DNA of 64,000 bases. Origin: JADGGV01 sp035715725. Lineage in GTDB: Bacteria > Gemmatimonadota > Gemmatimonadetes > Longimicrobiales > RSA9. Positions 28,679-36,565 of this stretch are shown piece after piece. The notes under the pieces were generated by a model. It had not been told where the DNA came from and searched no databases. It saw nothing but the letters and a program-made list of their open reading frames with translations. Position numbers and translations under genes: made by a program. Where the stretch lies: NCBI GenBank assembly GCA_035715725.1, contig DASTKT010000162.1, positions 62,001-126,000 of the forward strand, written 5' to 3'. The number at the start of each line of letters is the position of its first letter. The stretch's first letter is position 1.

Positions 28679-29308
28679 TCATCCCTGGAACGCGGACGCG
28701 AGCGCGGCCAGCAGGCCGGCGGCCGCGTCCCGCGGCTCGGGCGCGCGCCAGACGGCGCCCACCACCGCCACGCCGCGGGCCCCAGCGGCTACGACCTCCG
28801 CGATCCGGTCCGCCGTGATCCCGCCGATGGCGACGACCGGGACCGCCACGCGCCCGGCGATCTCGCGGACCCGCCCCGGTCCCGCACCGGCGCGCCCCGG
28901 GTGCGACGCCGTCGGGTAGATCGTGCCGGCCAGCACCCAGTCCGCGCCCGCCCGCGCGGCGGCCTCGGCCTCCTCCGCCGCGTGCGCCGAGTACCCCAGC
29001 GCCACGCCGGCCCCCACCAGCGCGCGGGTCGCCGCCACGGGGAGCGAGCGCGCGCCGAGCTGCACCCCGCCCGCGCCGGCGCTCAGCGCGACATCGACCC
29101 GGTCGTTCACGACCAGCAGCGCGCCCGCGTCGCCGGCCACGCGCGCCAGCACCGCCGCGATGCGGTAGAGGAACGCGCCGGACCGGCCGTGCGCGCGCAG
29201 GTGCAGCGCGAGGCTCGGACCGTGCGCGACCAGCAGCGCCGTCGCCAGCGTGACGAAGTCGTCGCGCTCGAGCACGTCGTCGGCCGCGACGATGTGCAGC
29301 GGCGGCAC
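28679..29308 (-). CDS. ThiE/TenI-family protein, TenI-like
   Basis: A TIM-barrel protein of 209 residues of the thiamine-phosphate synthase/TenI superfamily. Seen: VVNDRVDVAL, GVQLGARS, GYSAHAAEEAEAA, ADWVLAGTIYPT, VPVVAIGGIT and the phosphate loop GARGVAVVGAVW. The ThiE pyrimidine-diphosphate site (QxRxK, then PTxTK) is not conserved: here HLRAHG and PTASHPG replace them. That pattern fits TenI, the thiazole tautomerase that acts on the ThiG product, and the thiS-thiG neighbourhood agrees. A ThiE role is not excluded. The start chosen is the GTG at 29308 with GGAG 5 bases upstream; a GTG at 29314 that overlaps the fmt stop is the alternative. Confidence 0.8.
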   Translation of the reverse strand: MPPLHIVAADDVLERDDFVTLATALLVAHGPSLALHLRAHGRSGAFLYRIAAVLARVAGDAGALLVVNDRVDVALSAGAGGVQLGARSLPVAATRALVGAGVALGYSAHAAEEAEAAARAGADWVLAGTIYPTASHPGRAGAGPGRVREIAGRVAVPVVAIGGITADRIAEVVAAGARGVAVVGAVWRAPEPRDAAAGLLAALASAFQG

Positions 29309-29310
29309 GC

Positions 29311-30258
29311 TCACTCCAACCGGTCTCCCACCGCGACGCCGCGGCCGCGCGCCCATTCCGCCGCCGTCATGCGCCGCTTCCCCGCGGGCTTGACCTCGCG
29401 GATCGCCACGGCGCCGTCGCCGCAGGCGACCACGATGCCGTGCGTCGGGTCGAGCGGCGTCACGGAGACGACGGTGCCCGGCGCGCCGGGGCCGTGATCG
29501 CCGTCCGGCAGCGGCAGCGGCCGGAAGAGCTTCAGGTCGTTGCCGTGCAGCCGCGACCAGGCGCCGGGCACGTCGTCGAGGCCGCGGATGCGATGGTCGA
29601 TCTCGGCCGCGCCCCGCGTCCAGTCCACGTGCGCATCCTCGCGCGTCAGGCGCGGCGCGTACGTGGCGAGCGCCTCGTCCTGCTCGCGCTCGGTGATCTC
29701 GCCGAGCTCGAACAGCGCCAGCGTCTCGACGAGCGCCTCGGCGCCGATCTCGCTCAGGCGGACCGCGAGGTCGCGGGCGGTCTCCTCCGGGCCGATCGGC
29801 TCCGGCACCTGGCGCAGGATCGGGCCGGCGTCGAGCCGCTCCGCCATCCGCATGATGGTGATGCCGGTCTGCGCGTCGCCCCGCATGATCGCCCAGTTGA
29901 TGGGCGCCGCGCCGCGCAGCGCCGGCAGGAGCGAGGCGTGCACGTTGATCGAGCCGAGCCGTGGCAGGTCGAGCACCTCGCGCCGCAGGAGCTGCCCGAA
30001 GGCGACGACGACGGAGAGATCGGGCTCCATCGCCCGCAGCGCGGCGACGAACTCGTCGCCCCGGGCGCGCTCCGGCTGGAGCACCGGAATGCGCTCCGCC
30101 AGCGCCGCCTCCTTGACCGGCGGCGGCGTCAGGGCGCGGCCCCGCCCCGCGGGCCGGTCCGGCTGCGTGACCACGGCGACGACGTCATGGTCCTCGCCCA
30201 CCAGCGCCCGCAGCGACGGCAGCGCGAAGTCGGGCGTGCCCCAGAAGACGATCCTCAC
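29311..30258 (-). CDS. fmt: Methionyl-tRNA formyltransferase
   Basis: A 315-residue Fmt that formylates initiator Met-tRNA with 10-formyl-tetrahydrofolate. It has VFWGTPDFALPSL at the start, VVTQPDRPAGRG, AFGQLLRREVLDLP, the catalytic-loop INVHASLLPALRGAAPI and the C-terminal tRNA-binding domain ending in a short WARGRGVAVGD segment. The start is a GTG at 30258 that overlaps the def stop (GTGA), so def and fmt are coupled, as in many bacteria. Confidence 0.97.
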   Translation of the reverse strand: MRIVFWGTPDFALPSLRALVGEDHDVVAVVTQPDRPAGRGRALTPPPVKEAALAERIPVLQPERARGDEFVAALRAMEPDLSVVVAFGQLLRREVLDLPRLGSINVHASLLPALRGAAPINWAIMRGDAQTGITIMRMAERLDAGPILRQVPEPIGPEETARDLAVRLSEIGAEALVETLALFELGEITEREQDEALATYAPRLTREDAHVDWTRGAAEIDHRIRGLDDVPGAWSRLHGNDLKLFRPLPLPDGDHGPGAPGTVVSVTPLDPTHGIVVACGDGAVAIREVKPAGKRRMTAAEWARGRGVAVGDRLE

Positions 30259-30767
30259 GACACCTTGGGCTCGGGCTTCACCTTCTGCCACTTGCTCAGC
30301 AGCATCTTGCGCTTCAGCGGGCTGAGCCGGTCGAAGAACAGGATCCCGTCCAGGTGGTCGATCTCGTGCTGGAGGACACGCGCGAGCAGCCCCTCGGCCG
30401 CGATGTGCGTCGGGTTCCCCTCCCCGTCCAGCCCCTGCACGAGGACCGTGGACGGCCGCTCCACGATGTCCTTCACGCCCGGGATGCTCAGGCACCCCTC
30501 CTCGCCGCGGTCGAGCTCCCGGCCGAAGTCCAGGATGACCGGGTTGATCAGCGCGAACGGCTTGACGTGCTCGTCGCGCGGATCGACCACGATCACGCGG
30601 TGGCCGATGCCGACCTGCGGCGCGGCCAGCCCGACGCCGTCGGCCTCGTACATCGTGTCGAACATGTCCGCGATCAGGCGCCTGGTCTCGGCATCGAGGC
30701 CGTCGAGGGGCTCCGCCTTCTGTCTCAGCACCGGATCGCCCAGGAGCCGGATGTCACGAATCGCCAT
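30255..30767 (-). CDS. def: Peptide deformylase
   Basis: A 170-residue peptide deformylase. All three family motifs are intact: GVGLAAPQ (44-51), EEGCLS (89-94, metal ligand Cys92) and HEIDH (134-138, catalytic Glu135). It removes the formyl group from nascent proteins. A Lys/Pro-rich tail extends past the core. The ATG at 30767 is 3 bp after the yajC stop with a GAGG site overlapping that stop. Confidence 0.97.
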   Translation of the reverse strand: MAIRDIRLLGDPVLRQKAEPLDGLDAETRRLIADMFDTMYEADGVGLAAPQVGIGHRVIVVDPRDEHVKPFALINPVILDFGRELDRGEEGCLSIPGVKDIVERPSTVLVQGLDGEGNPTHIAAEGLLARVLQHEIDHLDGILFFDRLSPLKRKMLLSKWQKVKPEPKVS

Positions 30768-30770
30768 TCC

Positions 30771-31112
30771 TCACTTCTCGGTCGGGGGTGTTGCCGCCGT
30801 CTCGGAAGTGAGTACCCGCGCGATCTTCGCACGAGCCACCACGATGCGCGTGTTCTCGCCCGAGCGCAGCGTGATGCGGTCGTCGGCGATATGGACGACG
30901 GTGCCGAGGATGCCGCCTTCGGTCATCACCTCGTCGCCCTTCTTCAACTGCTTGAGCAGCTCCTGATGCTTCTTGAGCTGCGTCCGCTGCGGCCGTATGA
31001 GGAGGAAGTAGAAGATGGCGATGATCGCCACGAACTGGATCACGAGGGCCACCCCCGGACTTCCTCCCTGGCCGGGCGCCGCCAGCAGCAGCGCCAGAGC
31101 GTTCCACGTCAC
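30771..31112 (-). CDS. yajC: Preprotein translocase accessory subunit YajC
   Basis: A 113-residue single-span membrane protein. The helix at about 21-40 (VIQFVAIIAIFYFLLIRPQ) ends in the family's RPQ motif, followed by a cytoplasmic domain with LKKGDEVMTEGGILGTV. YajC associates with SecDF. Here secD and secF are not adjacent; the gene lies between tgt and def. The start is a GTG at 31112 that overlaps the tgt stop by 4 bases (GTGA). Confidence 0.94.
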   Translation of the reverse strand: MTWNALALLLAAPGQGGSPGVALVIQFVAIIAIFYFLLIRPQRTQLKKHQELLKQLKKGDEVMTEGGILGTVVHIADDRITLRSGENTRIVVARAKIARVLTSETAATPPTEK

Positions 31113-32269
31113 GCCGTCCCTCCCTGGGTCGAGGCCCGCGCGGCACGGTAGCGCGCGAGCCAGTCCTCGCTCCAGCCGGCGAAGGTGCCGGCCTCGATCG
31201 CCCCGCGCGCTCGCTCCGCCAACCGGAGCAGGAAGCGCACGTTGTGCAGCGACAGCAGCCGGAGCCCGAGCACCTCCTCGGCCACGAAGAGGTGGCGGAT
31301 GTACGCCCGGCTGTAGTTCCGGCAGGTGTGGCAGTCGCAGCTCTCGTCCAGCGGCCGGCCGTCCGTCCGGAAGCGCCCGGCGCGCACGTTCACCTGCCCC
31401 TCCGCCTCCGTCCACGCCGTGCCGTTCCGGCCATTGCGCGTCGGCGCCACGCAATCGAACAGGTCGATGCCACGCCGGATCCCCTCCAGCAGGTCCTCGG
31501 GGTAGCCGACGCCCATCAGGTAGCGGGGCCGGTCCACGGGCAGCTCCGGCTCGACCACCTCCAGCATCTCGTACATCACCGGCTTCGGCTCGCCCACGGA
31601 GAGCCCGCCGATGGCGAAGCCGCTCCATTCGCCCAGCTCCCGGATCCGCCGCGCGGCGTCCCGGCGCAGGTCCGGGAACGTCGAGCCCTGCAGGATCGGA
31701 AAGAGCGTCTGGAGCGGCCGCTCGGATTCCGCCTCGAGCACCTCGAACCGTTCCCGGCAGCGGACCAGCCAGCGCAGCGTGCGCTCGTGCGCCTCCTCCG
31801 CGACCATCCGCGCCGCCTGTCCCGGCGGGCACTCGTCGAACGCCATGATGACGTCCGCGCCGAGCGCCCGCTCGATCTCCATCACCCGCTCCGGCGTGAA
31901 CAGATGCCGGCTCCCGTCGATGTGGCTCTGGAAGACGACGCCGTCGTCCCGCACCTCGTTGATGTGCGCCAGGCTGAACACCTGGAAGCCGCCCGAGTCC
32001 GTGAGCACCGGCCGGTCCCAGTTCATGAACCGGTGCAGCCCGCCGAGCCCCTGCACCACCTCCGCGCCCGGCCGGAGGAAGAGGTGATACGTGTTCGCCA
32101 GCACGATCTCCGCGCCGGCCGCCGCCACCTCCTCCGGCGCCAGCGTCTTCACCGTCGCCTGCGTGCCCACCGGCATGAACGCCGGCGTCCGCACCACGCC
32201 GTGCGGCAGGACGAAGCGGCCCGACCGGGCCGCGCCGTCCCGGGCGAGCACCTCGAAGTCGAAGAGCAA
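31109..32269 (-). CDS. tgt: tRNA-guanine transglycosylase (queuine tRNA-ribosyltransferase)
   Basis: A 386-residue Tgt that swaps G34 for preQ1 in tRNAs with GUN anticodons. Seen: FMPVGTQATVKTL, ANTYHLFLRPG, TDSGGFQVFS (catalytic Asp), FDECPPG, GGLSVGEPK, RYLMGVGYPEDL, FDCVAPTRNGRNGTAW (nucleophile Asp) and the zinc site CDCHTC...H near the end. The start is taken as the TTG at 32269, because a perfect GGAGG lies 5 bases upstream and the product then begins LLFDFEV like family members. An ATG upstream lies within the hairpin array and would add residues unlike the family. Its partner queA is upstream across the array. Confidence 0.96.
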   Translation of the reverse strand: MLFDFEVLARDGAARSGRFVLPHGVVRTPAFMPVGTQATVKTLAPEEVAAAGAEIVLANTYHLFLRPGAEVVQGLGGLHRFMNWDRPVLTDSGGFQVFSLAHINEVRDDGVVFQSHIDGSRHLFTPERVMEIERALGADVIMAFDECPPGQAARMVAEEAHERTLRWLVRCRERFEVLEAESERPLQTLFPILQGSTFPDLRRDAARRIRELGEWSGFAIGGLSVGEPKPVMYEMLEVVEPELPVDRPRYLMGVGYPEDLLEGIRRGIDLFDCVAPTRNGRNGTAWTEAEGQVNVRAGRFRTDGRPLDESCDCHTCRNYSRAYIRHLFVAEEVLGLRLLSLHNVRFLLRLAERARGAIEAGTFAGWSEDWLARYRAARASTQGGTA

Positions 32270-32280
32270 TCCTACCTCCA

Positions 32281-32633
32281 GGCGGCGCTCCGCGCCGCCG
32301 CAAGAGGCCCCGCTGGCGCGGGGCCGCAAGAGGTCGGCCTGCGGCCGCCCGCGAGAGGGCGCGCTGCGCGCGGCCGCGAGAGGCGCCGGCCTGGCGGCCG
32401 GCGCCGCCGTTCACCGTCCCGGACGCCTGGGCCCTGCCCCGGAGCGAAGCCCGGGCAGCGGACGCGCCGCGCGCCCCGCGGGCGCCCCGGCGCCCTCTCG
32501 CGGGAGCCCGCGAAGCGGGCGACCTCTTGCGGGCGGGCTGCGCCCGCCCTCTTGCGGCCGCGCGGCCTCAGGCCGCGTGCCTCTCGCGGGCGGCCGCAGG
32601 CCGATCTCTTGCGGCGGCGCCTCCGGCGCCGCC
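32281..32633. repeat. Two-armed array of small hairpins with conserved decamer spacers (array A)
   Basis: The left arm has GC palindromes with 3-4 base loops at 32281-32299, 32308-32323, 32334-32348, 32359-32373 and 32384-32403. They are separated by CCGCAAGAGG (32298, 32324) and CCGCGAGAGG (32349, 32374), a period of 25-26 bp. The right arm is inverted: CCTCTCGCGG or CCTCTTGCGG at 32494, 32523, 32548, 32580 and (partly) 32605 separate palindromes at 32506-32520, 32531-32549, 32561-32577, 32591-32603 and 32613-32633. The palindromes differ in sequence; the decamer is conserved. About 90 bp of unrelated GC-rich DNA lies between the arms. The first and last hairpins share GGCGGCGC-TCC loops. 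The array fills the queA-tgt gap and touches the queA stop. Confidence 0.9.
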
Positions 32634-33757
32634 TACGTGATCACCATCGCGTCGCCGTACGAGTAGAAGCGGTAGCGCCGGCGCACCGCCTCGTCGTAGG
32701 CCCGCATCGTCAGCTCGTACCCCGCGAGCGCCGCCACCAGCATGAGCAGCGTCGAGCGCGGGAGGTGGAAGTTCGTGATCAGGCGGTCGACGGCGCGGAA
32801 GCGGTAGCCGGGCCGGATGAAAATGTCGGTCCAGCCGGTGCCGGCATGGATCCGCCTCGCCTCGTCGGCCACGGTCTCCAGCGTCCGCGCGACCGTCGTG
32901 CCGACGGCCCAGATCGCCCCGCCGGCGGCGCGCACCTCGTTGAGCGCCGCGGCCGCGGCGGCCGGGACGTCGTACCACTCGGCGTGCATCACGTGCGCCG
33001 CCGGGTCCTCGGTCTCGACCGGGCGGAACGTGCCCACGCCGACGTGCAGCACCAGGCGCACGAGCCGCACGCCGCGCTGCTCCAGCGCCGCCAGCACAGC
33101 GGGCGTAAAATGGAGGCCCGCCGTGGGCGCGGCAACCGAGCCCCGCTCGCGCGCGAAGACGGTCTGGTAGCGCTCGTAGTCCTCCGCCTCCGCCTCCCGC
33201 TCGAGGTACGGCGGGAGCGGCAGCCGGCCGTACCGCTCGATGGCCTCCGCGACCGGCAGCGACGTCGCCAGCCGCACGAGCCGCGTGCCGTCGGGCCGGG
33301 AGCCGAGGACGTCGACGCGCAGCTCGTCGGCGATGCGGACCGAGCGGCCGGGCTTGAGCTTGGAGCCCGGCCGGACGAGCGCCTCCCAGAGCGCGCCGTC
33401 CGGCGCCGGGGCCTCGCCCGTGGCGGCCACCGCGCCGTTCGGCACGGGCGCCCACTCCCCCGCCCCCTCGATCCCCGCCGCCGGCCGAAGCAGGAACACC
33501 TCCGCCTCGCCGCCACTCTCGCGCGTGCCCAGGAGCCGCGCCGGGAAGACGCGCGTCTCGTTCACGACGAGCGCGTCGCCCGGAGCGATCAGCTCGACGA
33601 TGTCGCGGAAGACGTGGTCGGTGACCTGGCCGCTGGCGCGGTCCACGCGCAGGAGCCGGCTCTCGTCCCGGCGCGCCGACGGGTAGCGCGCGACGAGCTC
33701 CGGCGGGAGATCGTAGTCGAACGCGGAGGTGCGATAGTCCGGTGGGATGCCGCTCAC
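32633..33757 (-). CDS. queA: S-adenosylmethionine:tRNA ribosyltransferase-isomerase
   Basis: A 374-residue QueA that adds the epoxycyclopentanediol of queuosine to preQ1-tRNA. Seen: FDYDLPPELVARYP at the start, DALVVNETRVFPARL, GRLPLPPYL, YQTVFARERGSVAAPTAGLHFTP in pieces, LHVGVGTFRPV, and the C-terminal TNFHLPRSTLLMLV and FYSYGDAMVI. The start is a GTG at 33757. It is followed by hairpin array A and then tgt, so the queuosine genes are in series. No strong ribosome-binding site is visible. The gap to the upstream hypothetical gene is 25 bp. Confidence 0.97.
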   Translation of the reverse strand: MSGIPPDYRTSAFDYDLPPELVARYPSARRDESRLLRVDRASGQVTDHVFRDIVELIAPGDALVVNETRVFPARLLGTRESGGEAEVFLLRPAAGIEGAGEWAPVPNGAVAATGEAPAPDGALWEALVRPGSKLKPGRSVRIADELRVDVLGSRPDGTRLVRLATSLPVAEAIERYGRLPLPPYLEREAEAEDYERYQTVFARERGSVAAPTAGLHFTPAVLAALEQRGVRLVRLVLHVGVGTFRPVETEDPAAHVMHAEWYDVPAAAAAALNEVRAAGGAIWAVGTTVARTLETVADEARRIHAGTGWTDIFIRPGYRFRAVDRLITNFHLPRSTLLMLVAALAGYELTMRAYDEAVRRRYRFYSYGDAMVIT

Positions 33758-33782
33758 GCCGTCGTCGCCCGTCGAGGACCCT

Positions 33783-34211
33783 CTAGAAGGCGAGGTCGGC
33801 CCCGGCCGCCCCGGCGGGCGGCTCGGGCGCCTCGTCGGCGAGCCGCGCGGCGCCCGGCGGAGCGACGGCGCCCTCGTTCATCAGCTCCCGGACCTGGCGG
33901 ATGCGGTCCGGGAGCACCCAGAGCTCGCGCGCCCCGCCCGGCGTGCCGCGCCAGGAGGCCACGTACGCCATCACCGTGCGCTCGATCGGATGCGTCGCCG
34001 CGTCGTTGCGGTGCTCGAAGCGGTGGCACACCATGCCGAGGTCGATGCCGAAGCGCTGCTCGAGCCGGCGCAGCGCCCGCGCGCGCTCCAGCGCGTCGAC
34101 GGCGCCGGCCTCCAGCAGCGCGCCGGTCAGGCGCCGCTGCGAGTTGCCGTGCTCGGCGTAGCGCGTCTTCAGCAGGCGATAGTCCGCCGAGCTCAGGCAG
34201 ATGACGTCCAC
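33783..34211 (-). CDS. Hypothetical protein between ruvB and queA
   Basis: A 142-residue protein that I do not recognise. It is charged and mostly helical by composition, with RYAEHGNSQRRLTGALLEAG near the start, a Leu/Arg-rich middle and a Pro/Ala-rich tail. No signal peptide, membrane helix or catalytic motif is visible. The GTG at 34211 follows the ruvB stop by one base and has an AGAGGTGA ribosome-binding site inside the end of ruvB, so it is clearly expressed with ruvB. Codon use and composition match its neighbours. Confidence 0.75.
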   Translation of the reverse strand: MDVICLSSADYRLLKTRYAEHGNSQRRLTGALLEAGAVDALERARALRRLEQRFGIDLGMVCHRFEHRNDAATHPIERTVMAYVASWRGTPGGARELWVLPDRIRQVRELMNEGAVAPPGAARLADEAPEPPAGAAGADLAF

Positions 34212-34212
34212 T

Positions 34213-35298
34213 TCACCTCTCGAACAGGTTGGACTGGTTCGGCTCCTCGACCAGGCGCGCCGGCGGGAGCGTGTAGTTGAAGTGCTCGTACGCGCGGCGC
34301 GTGGCCACGCGGCCGCGCGGCGTGCGCATCAGGAAGCCGTTCTGGATCAGGAACGGCTCGTAGACCTCTTCCATGGTCGAGGCATCCTCGCTGATGGCCA
34401 CGGCCAGCGTGTTCAGCCCCACGGGGCCGCCCTCGAAGTGCTCGATCAACGTCTTGAGCACCCGCGCGTCCATCTCGTCCAGCCCGTATTCGTCCACGTC
34501 GAGCAGCCGCAGCGCCTCGTTCGCGACATCCCTGGTGATGACGTTCCCGGCCCGCACCTGCGCATAATCGCGCACCCGCCGGAGCAGCCGGTTCGCTACA
34601 CGAGGCGTGCCACGCGAGCGGCGCGCGATCTCCAGCGCGCCCGCGGCCTCGCACTGCACTCCCAGGATGTCCGCGCTCCGCTCGATGATGAACTGCAGGT
34701 CATCGTGCGAGTAGAAGTTCAGCCGCTGGATGATGCCGAACCGCGCCCGCATCGGCGGCGTCAGCAGCCCGAACCGCGTCGTCGCCCCCACCAGCGTGAA
34801 GCGCTCCACCGGCATCGACATCATCTGCGCCTTCGGCCCCTCCGAAAGCCGGATGTCGACCCGGTAGTCTTCCATGGCCGGGTACAGGAACTCCTCGATG
34901 ATCGGCCGCAGCCGGTGGATCTCATCGATGAACAGGATGTCGCCCTGGCGCAGGTTCGTCAGGATCCCGACCAGGTCGTACGGCTTCTCCAGCGCCGGAC
35001 CCGACGTGATCTTGATGTTCACGCCCAGCTCCCGCGCCATCAGCATCGCCAGCGTCGTCTTCCCCAGCCCCGGCGGCCCGTGGAAGAGCGTATGGTCGAG
35101 CGCGTCGCGCCGCTTCAGCGCCGCGTCGATCCCGATCTGCAGGCTCTCCTTCACCTTCGGCTGGCCGACGAACTCCGCCAGCCGCTGCGGCCGCAGCGAC
35201 AGCTCGACCGCGGTCTCGTCCGAGAGGACTTCCGGCGTGGTGATCTCGCTTCTCATGGGCTCGAGCGGGGCTCCCTTCGGGCGACGATTCGCCTTCAT
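34213..35298 (-). CDS. ruvB: Holliday junction branch-migration helicase RuvB
   Basis: A 361-residue AAA+ motor of the RuvAB branch-migration complex. Walker A GPPGLGKTT (74-82), Walker B FIDEIHRL near 122, sensor-1 GATTRFG, the arginine-finger region PPMRARFG and the C-terminal winged helix with GGPVGLNTLA and FLMRTPRGR. The start is either the ATG at 35298 or the ATG at 35256 (MRSEITTP); both lack a good ribosome-binding site, and the longer form is given. ruvB is split from ruvC-ruvA by a small rightward gene. Confidence 0.97.
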   Translation of the reverse strand: MKANRRPKGAPLEPMRSEITTPEVLSDETAVELSLRPQRLAEFVGQPKVKESLQIGIDAALKRRDALDHTLFHGPPGLGKTTLAMLMARELGVNIKITSGPALEKPYDLVGILTNLRQGDILFIDEIHRLRPIIEEFLYPAMEDYRVDIRLSEGPKAQMMSMPVERFTLVGATTRFGLLTPPMRARFGIIQRLNFYSHDDLQFIIERSADILGVQCEAAGALEIARRSRGTPRVANRLLRRVRDYAQVRAGNVITRDVANEALRLLDVDEYGLDEMDARVLKTLIEHFEGGPVGLNTLAVAISEDASTMEEVYEPFLIQNGFLMRTPRGRVATRRAYEHFNYTLPPARLVEEPNQSNLFER

Positions 35299-35603
35299 GT
35301 CTACGGCTTTCCTTCGGGTCCTGCTACCCCCACGCCGCCGATTCCTTCCGTCGGGCCAAAGGTAGTCGCGGCGGAGGAGGAGGGCGAGGTCGGCGAGATC
35401 CGGGTCTCGCTCCCGCTTACGCTTCTGCGCCCGGGACAGGCTCCGGCCGGACCAGCATTCGCCTGTGGACGCCGGGGCGCGTGGATTTCCCGGGAGCGGG
35501 CGCGGGAGCGGGAGCGGGAACTGCCCTCGCCGAGTTCGCCATCCTCGCCCGCTCCTTGCAGTTAGCTCCCCGTGCGGAAATCACCCGATGAACGGAGGGA
35601 GCC
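35299..35603. other. Gap between ruvB and the Rho-N protein gene
   Basis: About 300 bp between divergent genes. It contains imperfect inverted GGCGAGG-type sequence (around 35370-35400 against 35525-35555) and a tandem GCGGGA run (GCGGGAGCGGGAGCGGGA, within 35495-35520). No gene or clear promoter was recognised; the rightward gene's ribosome-binding site GGAGGG ends the stretch. Confidence 0.5.
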
Positions 35604-35900
35604 ATGCCGTCCTGGAGCGCGAAAGACGAGCGGAAATACGAGCACATCAAGGAGAGCGCGGAGGAGCGCGGGGCCGGCCACGAGCGCGCGCAGGAGATCG
35701 CGGCGCGCACGGTGAACAAGGGCCGGCGGGAAGCGGGCCGGACGCCGAACCGGCGGACCGAGGGGACGGGGAACCCGCGGCGGAGCCTGGACTCGCGGAC
35801 GCGGGACGAGCTGGAGAACCGGGCGAGGGAGCTGCACATCGAGGGGCGCAGCCGGATGTCGAAGGACGAGCTGGTGAAGGCGATCCGGTCGAGGGAGTAG
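35604..35900 (+). CDS. Small Rho-N-domain protein (plasmid-stabilisation-like)
   Basis: A 98-residue basic protein beginning MPSWSAKDERKYEHIKES, a widely occurring family sometimes named plasmid stabilisation protein. The N-terminal half (EERGAGHERAQEIAARTVNKGRRE) is helical; the C-terminal part (SRTRDELENRARELHIEG...MSKDELVKAIR) is a Rho-N/SAP-like nucleic-acid-binding motif. DNA or RNA binding is likely; the physiological role is not established. The ATG has a strong GGAGGG site. It is the only rightward gene in this part of the window and lies between ruvB and ruvA. Confidence 0.85.
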   Translation: MPSWSAKDERKYEHIKESAEERGAGHERAQEIAARTVNKGRREAGRTPNRRTEGTGNPRRSLDSRTRDELENRARELHIEGRSRMSKDELVKAIRSRE

Positions 35901-35948
35901 GAAGGGCGGACCGAGCGGCTTCGCGGGGCGGCGGGCCTGGCACTCCGG

Positions 35949-35974
35949 CCGGGCGGGGCCGATCCGCCGCCCGG
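35949..35974. terminator. Hairpin between convergent Rho-N gene and ruvA
   Basis: CCGGGCGG and CCGCCCGG form an 8-bp stem with a 10-base loop, touching the ruvA stop codon. It may terminate both convergent transcripts. No T-run. Confidence 0.5.
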
Positions 35975-36565
35975 CTACTTCACCATGGCGGCGAGGGCGG
36001 CCTTGATGAGGTCGACGCCGCCCATGGGGCCGCGGTCGTCGAGGACGCGGCGGACGGCGGTCGTGGCCTCGGCGGGGGAGTAGCCTAGGGCGACGAGGGC
36101 GCCGACCGCCTCCTCGGCGGCGCGCCCCTCGGGGCGGGGCCCTGCGGCGGCGAAGGCGAGGTCGCCGAGCTTGTCGCCGAGCTCGAGGGCGAGGCGCTCG
36201 GCTTTCTTCGCGCCGAGGCCGGGCACCTGCTTGAGCGCGGCGATGTTGCGCTCGGTGATGGCGCGCACGAGGCGCTCCGGCGTCATGTGCGAGAGCATGC
36301 CGAGCGCGAGCTTGGGCCCGACGCCGGAGGCGGTGAGCAGCCGGGCGAAGACGGCGCGCTCGCCCTCGGCGAGGAAGCCGTAGAGCGCCTGGCCATCCTC
36401 GCGGAACACCTGGTAGATGCGCAGCTCGACCTCGGCGCCTTCGCGGGGGAGGCGCTCGAAGACGGTGAGCGGGATCTCCACCTCGTAGCCGACGCCGGCG
36501 GCGGTCATGACCTCGATGACGCCGAGGTCCCGGCGGACGAGCGTGCCGCGGAGCCGGCTGATCAT
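35975..36565 (-). CDS. ruvA: Holliday junction-binding protein RuvA
   Basis: A 196-residue RuvA. The N-terminal OB-fold (MISRLRGTLVRRD...GVGYEVEIP) is followed by two helix-hairpin-helix motifs (TASGVGPKLALGML and VPGLGAKKAERLALEL) and the small C-terminal domain that contacts RuvB (GYSPAEATTAVRRVL). The ATG at 36565 overlaps the ruvC stop (ATGA). Confidence 0.97.
   Translation of the reverse strand: MISRLRGTLVRRDLGVIEVMTAAGVGYEVEIPLTVFERLPREGAEVELRIYQVFREDGQALYGFLAEGERAVFARLLTASGVGPKLALGMLSHMTPERLVRAITERNIAALKQVPGLGAKKAERLALELGDKLGDLAFAAAGPRPEGRAAEEAVGALVALGYSPAEATTAVRRVLDDRGPMGGVDLIKAALAAMVK

Noticed and set aside
28679..29308. Firm assignment as ThiE
   Set aside because: Key pyrimidine-diphosphate-binding residues are missing, so only the superfamily is called with a TenI preference.
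28256..29314. TPP riboswitch for the thiamine genes
   Set aside because: No CTGAGA or matching core was found on the minus strand in this area; TCTCAG occurs within def but is coding and lacks the partner motif.
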